This document shows, one piece after another, positions 61,997-64,000 of a stretch of 64,000 nucleotides of DNA. Source of the stretch: Martinezella lusitana. GTDB lineage: Bacteria > Pseudomonadota > Alphaproteobacteria > Rhizobiales > Rhizobiaceae. Each line of letters begins with the position of its first letter. Positions within the stretch are counted from its first letter, which is position 1. The DNA is taken from NCBI RefSeq assembly GCF_010668395.1, contig NZ_WUEY01000007.1:238748-302747 (forward strand), read 5' to 3'. The translations under genes and the position numbers were made by a program. The notes below the pieces were generated by a model. That model did no database searches. It was given only the letters and a program-made list of their open reading frames with translations, and had not been told where the DNA came from.

Positions 61997-63526
61997 TCAT
62001 CGATCGATTTTCCGGGCGATCCATTGCCGCAGGACCTTCCACCTTGATCGCTTCGGAGTTACGTCCCCAAGAACGTCGCCGACCGGTTGGGAAGCACCCT
62101 GTTTGATATTCGGCAAGCAGGCCATGACCGCCAGAAAGCACCGCACATAGGCCCGCCTGACCGCGTTGATGTCGATTGAAATATCGCTTGTTCCCTCGTG
62201 CACGACCTGGCCGCGATACTCCATCAATTTCTGGACTTCACGGACAAAATCGGAGTGGTCGGGGTCGTTTGCGAGACATAGAGGGACGCGCCTTGCAATA
62301 CGGTTCTTCACGCCTCCGCGCTGATAACCGTCGGTAAGAAGGGTCTCAAAGGCTATTGCAATCGAGACAACTGCTTCGTCCGTGTTGATCGCGCTCCGAA
62401 ACGACTTGTGAAAATAACTGACGGAAAGAAAAACCTTTCGCAAGACCCTCGCGCGAGTTGATGTTTTCTCGCCTAAAACCCACTCGCTCAAATAGCCAGC
62501 TTCGAGCGCCCCGAGCCCGTGCTGTATCTGCGACAGAATTGCCTGCTTTTCAGGATCCGACCAAGACGATGGATCGATATCGATATTCATTTCAGCGAGT
62601 GAAACGAGATCTGAGCGTGACACATTCATCGGAGTGCGAAGAGGGTCGAGTTCCGGCTTGGCTTCGTTTGCTTCGAACACGACATAATGGTTGAAATCGA
62701 GCGTCTCATAATTGTTCGTCCGCGCGGTACTCAGATTACGGGATTCCCGGTTGGTTCGGTCGGTCTGCCCCAACGTCGCAAGCATCTGCACGAGAGCGGT
62801 CGCCAGTTGCAACTTCACCATGATTACGAATTGATTTTCGTAAAACCCACTCGTCGTGCTGCTCATCTTCAGCGCAAGGAGTGGGTTTTTCGTAGTCCAT
62901 GCGAAATGTTCCCGCATGAACTCCGACCGCAGTGATCCAGGCAAGGGATGTGAAATCCCGAAAGCTAACCGTGCTCGATCGAGGAACGCCAATGTGCGTT
63001 CAACGTTGTTTGTCTGGGCGGAAAGAAAGACACCTGCCTCACGAAGATCGACGTCAGGAATTGTCAATTTCATCAGTCCTGCAAGCCCGAAGCCTTGGAT
63101 ACCGAACGAGTGGATTGGGTAAAGAACAAAACCAGTATTGTGCAGCTTCCTTACCAACACGAAGTCGAAGAACTCTTTTACAATGTCTCCCCCCGTCGAT
63201 TTCGATGCGAGGTAGAATAGAATGCGATCCACCGTCCCCGAACTGAGAAAGACATCATGAGCCCACAAAACCTTCATCAACTCGATGCGCGTCCCTGCAA
63301 GCAGCTTTTCAACTCGCAAGTATTCTTTATTCGCCGCTATAGCTGACCGGTTTGCTCCAGGAGCTTCGGCCACTTCACCGGCGGTTACAAATTTGTCGAT
63401 AAAATCGTCAAAATCGGAGTGCGATTGTAGAAATGTCTGATTGCGTCGAGAGTAGCCTTCAAGAGGCGATACAGCCTGCCGGTCAATTTGTGCGACGAGG
63501 AGATTAGTCTCAAGAATTTCTACCAT
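61997..63526 (-). CDS. Large protein with C-terminal HEPN (ApeA-like) domain
   Basis: 509 residues from the ATG at 63526. The N-terminal 330 residues are unlike any family I recognise. The C-terminal section (about 360-475) is helical and reads like ApeA-type HEPN domains: FHKSFRSAINTDEAVVSIAIAFETLL, then MEYRGQVVHEG with R438-x4-H443, the HEPN RNase signature, followed by AVRRAYVRCFLAVM. HEPN RNases are typical of abortive-infection and toxin systems, where the N-terminal part senses the phage. It is on the same strand as the Shedu-like gene, 600 bases upstream of it. Lower GC than the rest of the window. Confidence 0.65.
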   Translation of the reverse strand: MVEILETNLLVAQIDRQAVSPLEGYSRRNQTFLQSHSDFDDFIDKFVTAGEVAEAPGANRSAIAANKEYLRVEKLLAGTRIELMKVLWAHDVFLSSGTVDRILFYLASKSTGGDIVKEFFDFVLVRKLHNTGFVLYPIHSFGIQGFGLAGLMKLTIPDVDLREAGVFLSAQTNNVERTLAFLDRARLAFGISHPLPGSLRSEFMREHFAWTTKNPLLALKMSSTTSGFYENQFVIMVKLQLATALVQMLATLGQTDRTNRESRNLSTARTNNYETLDFNHYVVFEANEAKPELDPLRTPMNVSRSDLVSLAEMNIDIDPSSWSDPEKQAILSQIQHGLGALEAGYLSEWVLGEKTSTRARVLRKVFLSVSYFHKSFRSAINTDEAVVSIAIAFETLLTDGYQRGGVKNRIARRVPLCLANDPDHSDFVREVQKLMEYRGQVVHEGTSDISIDINAVRRAYVRCFLAVMACLPNIKQGASQPVGDVLGDVTPKRSRWKVLRQWIARKIDR

Positions 63527-63589
63527 TGGACAACCTGATTTTCAGGTCCTTGTAAGAGGCGCAGATGGCGTTTCTGTCAATTGTCTGCG

Positions 63590-63802
63590 TCAATTTATTC
63601 GTTCATTGATTGCAGGTTGCCAAAGTGATGCCGTGCGTCGGTCGTTAGCAAAGCTCCAAAGCGGCGACAACAGCTCTTCTGGCCGCTGTTCCTGGATGAC
63701 ATGGCCGACGCCCGAAATCTCTCCGCCGGATAACATATTGATTTTCATTTGAATTCTCTGTTGAGGGTCGTTCGCAGGCGCAAATCTACGCGGGCCAATC
63801 AC
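63590..63802 (-). pseudogene. Alpha/beta hydrolase C-terminal fragment
   Basis: 70-residue frame reading APANDPQQRIQMKINML followed by GVGHVIQEQRPEELLSPLW, which matches the catalytic-His end of an alpha/beta hydrolase (GxGHxxxxERPEE). The rest of the enzyme, including the nucleophile elbow, is absent, so this is a remnant. Confidence 0.65.
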
Positions 63803-63817
63803 AACCGCTGATCAACT

Positions 63818-63853
63818 CGCCTTGGTTTGCGCCAGAATCGACTGGTTTGTTAC
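63818..63853 (+). repeat. Right copy of 36-bp imperfect direct repeat
   Basis: 31 of 36 bases equal 59852-59887, same orientation, 3.97 kb away. Confidence 0.75.
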
Positions 63854-63890
63854 AAATACCGCGATAGCTCTGCTGTTGGTTTCCACGCAG

Positions 63891-63933
63891 AACTGAGCCG
63901 GTTAGGCACATAATTTCCATTGAGAATTGAGCC
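63891..63933 (+). repeat. Short direct repeats AACTGAGCC / AATTGAGCC at the window end
   Basis: AACTGAGCC at 63891 and AATTGAGCC at 63925, 34 bases apart. Short direct repeats of this sort occur near the ends of IS21-like elements, and a transposable element may begin beyond the window. No transposase is visible here, so this is only a pointer. The rest of 63854-64000 shows no gene I can support. Confidence 0.35.
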
Positions 63934-64000
63934 ATGTGAACCTTCCCCAACGCGTAGAGCGACGGGGGCAACGGAGTGATCCACATGGGACTTTTAAACA

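Noticed and set aside
63854..64000. IS21-like element end
   Set aside because: Only two short direct repeats are present; no transposase or terminal inverted repeat lies inside the window, so no mobile element is called.

Overview
The window looks like chromosome or chromid sequence of a Rhizobium/Agrobacterium-type alphaproteobacterium (Rhizobiaceae). The evidence is the GC-rich coding sequence, a BacA homologue, the rhizobial chvE-gguA-gguB-gguC sugar-uptake operon with divergent gbpR, the bdhA-xdhA-xdhB gene order, a GGAA-N6-TTCC (IolR-type) site before idhA, and RIME-like intergenic palindromes. No phage genes, complete insertion sequence or CRISPR array were seen.

Layout. 1-10 kb: NnrU-family fragment, secreted polysaccharide deacetylase, bacA, a PadR regulator with a duplicated operator/RBS/start unit, a second methionine aminopeptidase, GNAT, an ECF42-type sigma factor operon (DGPF/YCII protein, sigma factor, SRPBCC, DoxX), an LD-carboxypeptidase and an unknown protein. 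10-27 kb: glpK, then bdhA-xdhA-xdhB and a purine catabolism block covering xanthine to urate (XdhAB), urate oxidation (PuuD), guanine deamination (GuaD), the later urate-ring steps (HiuH, UraD), allantoinase (PuuE) and ureidoglycolate lyase (AllA). Embedded in it are lldD, a phosphoesterase, a HepT-like protein and a DUF1045 protein. 27-41 kb: MnmC oxidase-like and MnmD genes back to back, a large soluble hybrid histidine kinase, an MttB-family methyltransferase, RhlE helicase, a DMT exporter, and the ATP-grasp/alpha-E/transglutaminase trio. 41-51 kb: gbpR | chvE-gguABC plus two L-arabinonate-pathway enzymes, so sugar sensing, uptake and catabolism lie together. 51-59.6 kb: idhA, an ArsR/SRPBCC pair, a clpP paralogue, and a ROK regulator divergent from xylF-xylH-xylG.

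59.7-64 kb differs in character. Beyond a tRNA-Arg(CCG) gene the DNA becomes visibly more AT-rich and holds broken genes (an F420-reductase-like NAD(P)-binding protein, a LysR regulator, an alpha/beta hydrolase). Among them lie two intact genes: an HNH-like plus Shedu (DUF4263, PD-(D/E)XK) nuclease fusion and a large protein with a C-terminal HEPN domain. Imperfect 36-bp direct repeats bracket the region. I read it as a small decayed island carrying candidate anti-phage genes, and it is the most novel part of the window. The HNH-like half lacks the usual catalytic histidine (Arg39), which suggests a zinc-binding targeting domain joined to an active Shedu nuclease; this is inference.
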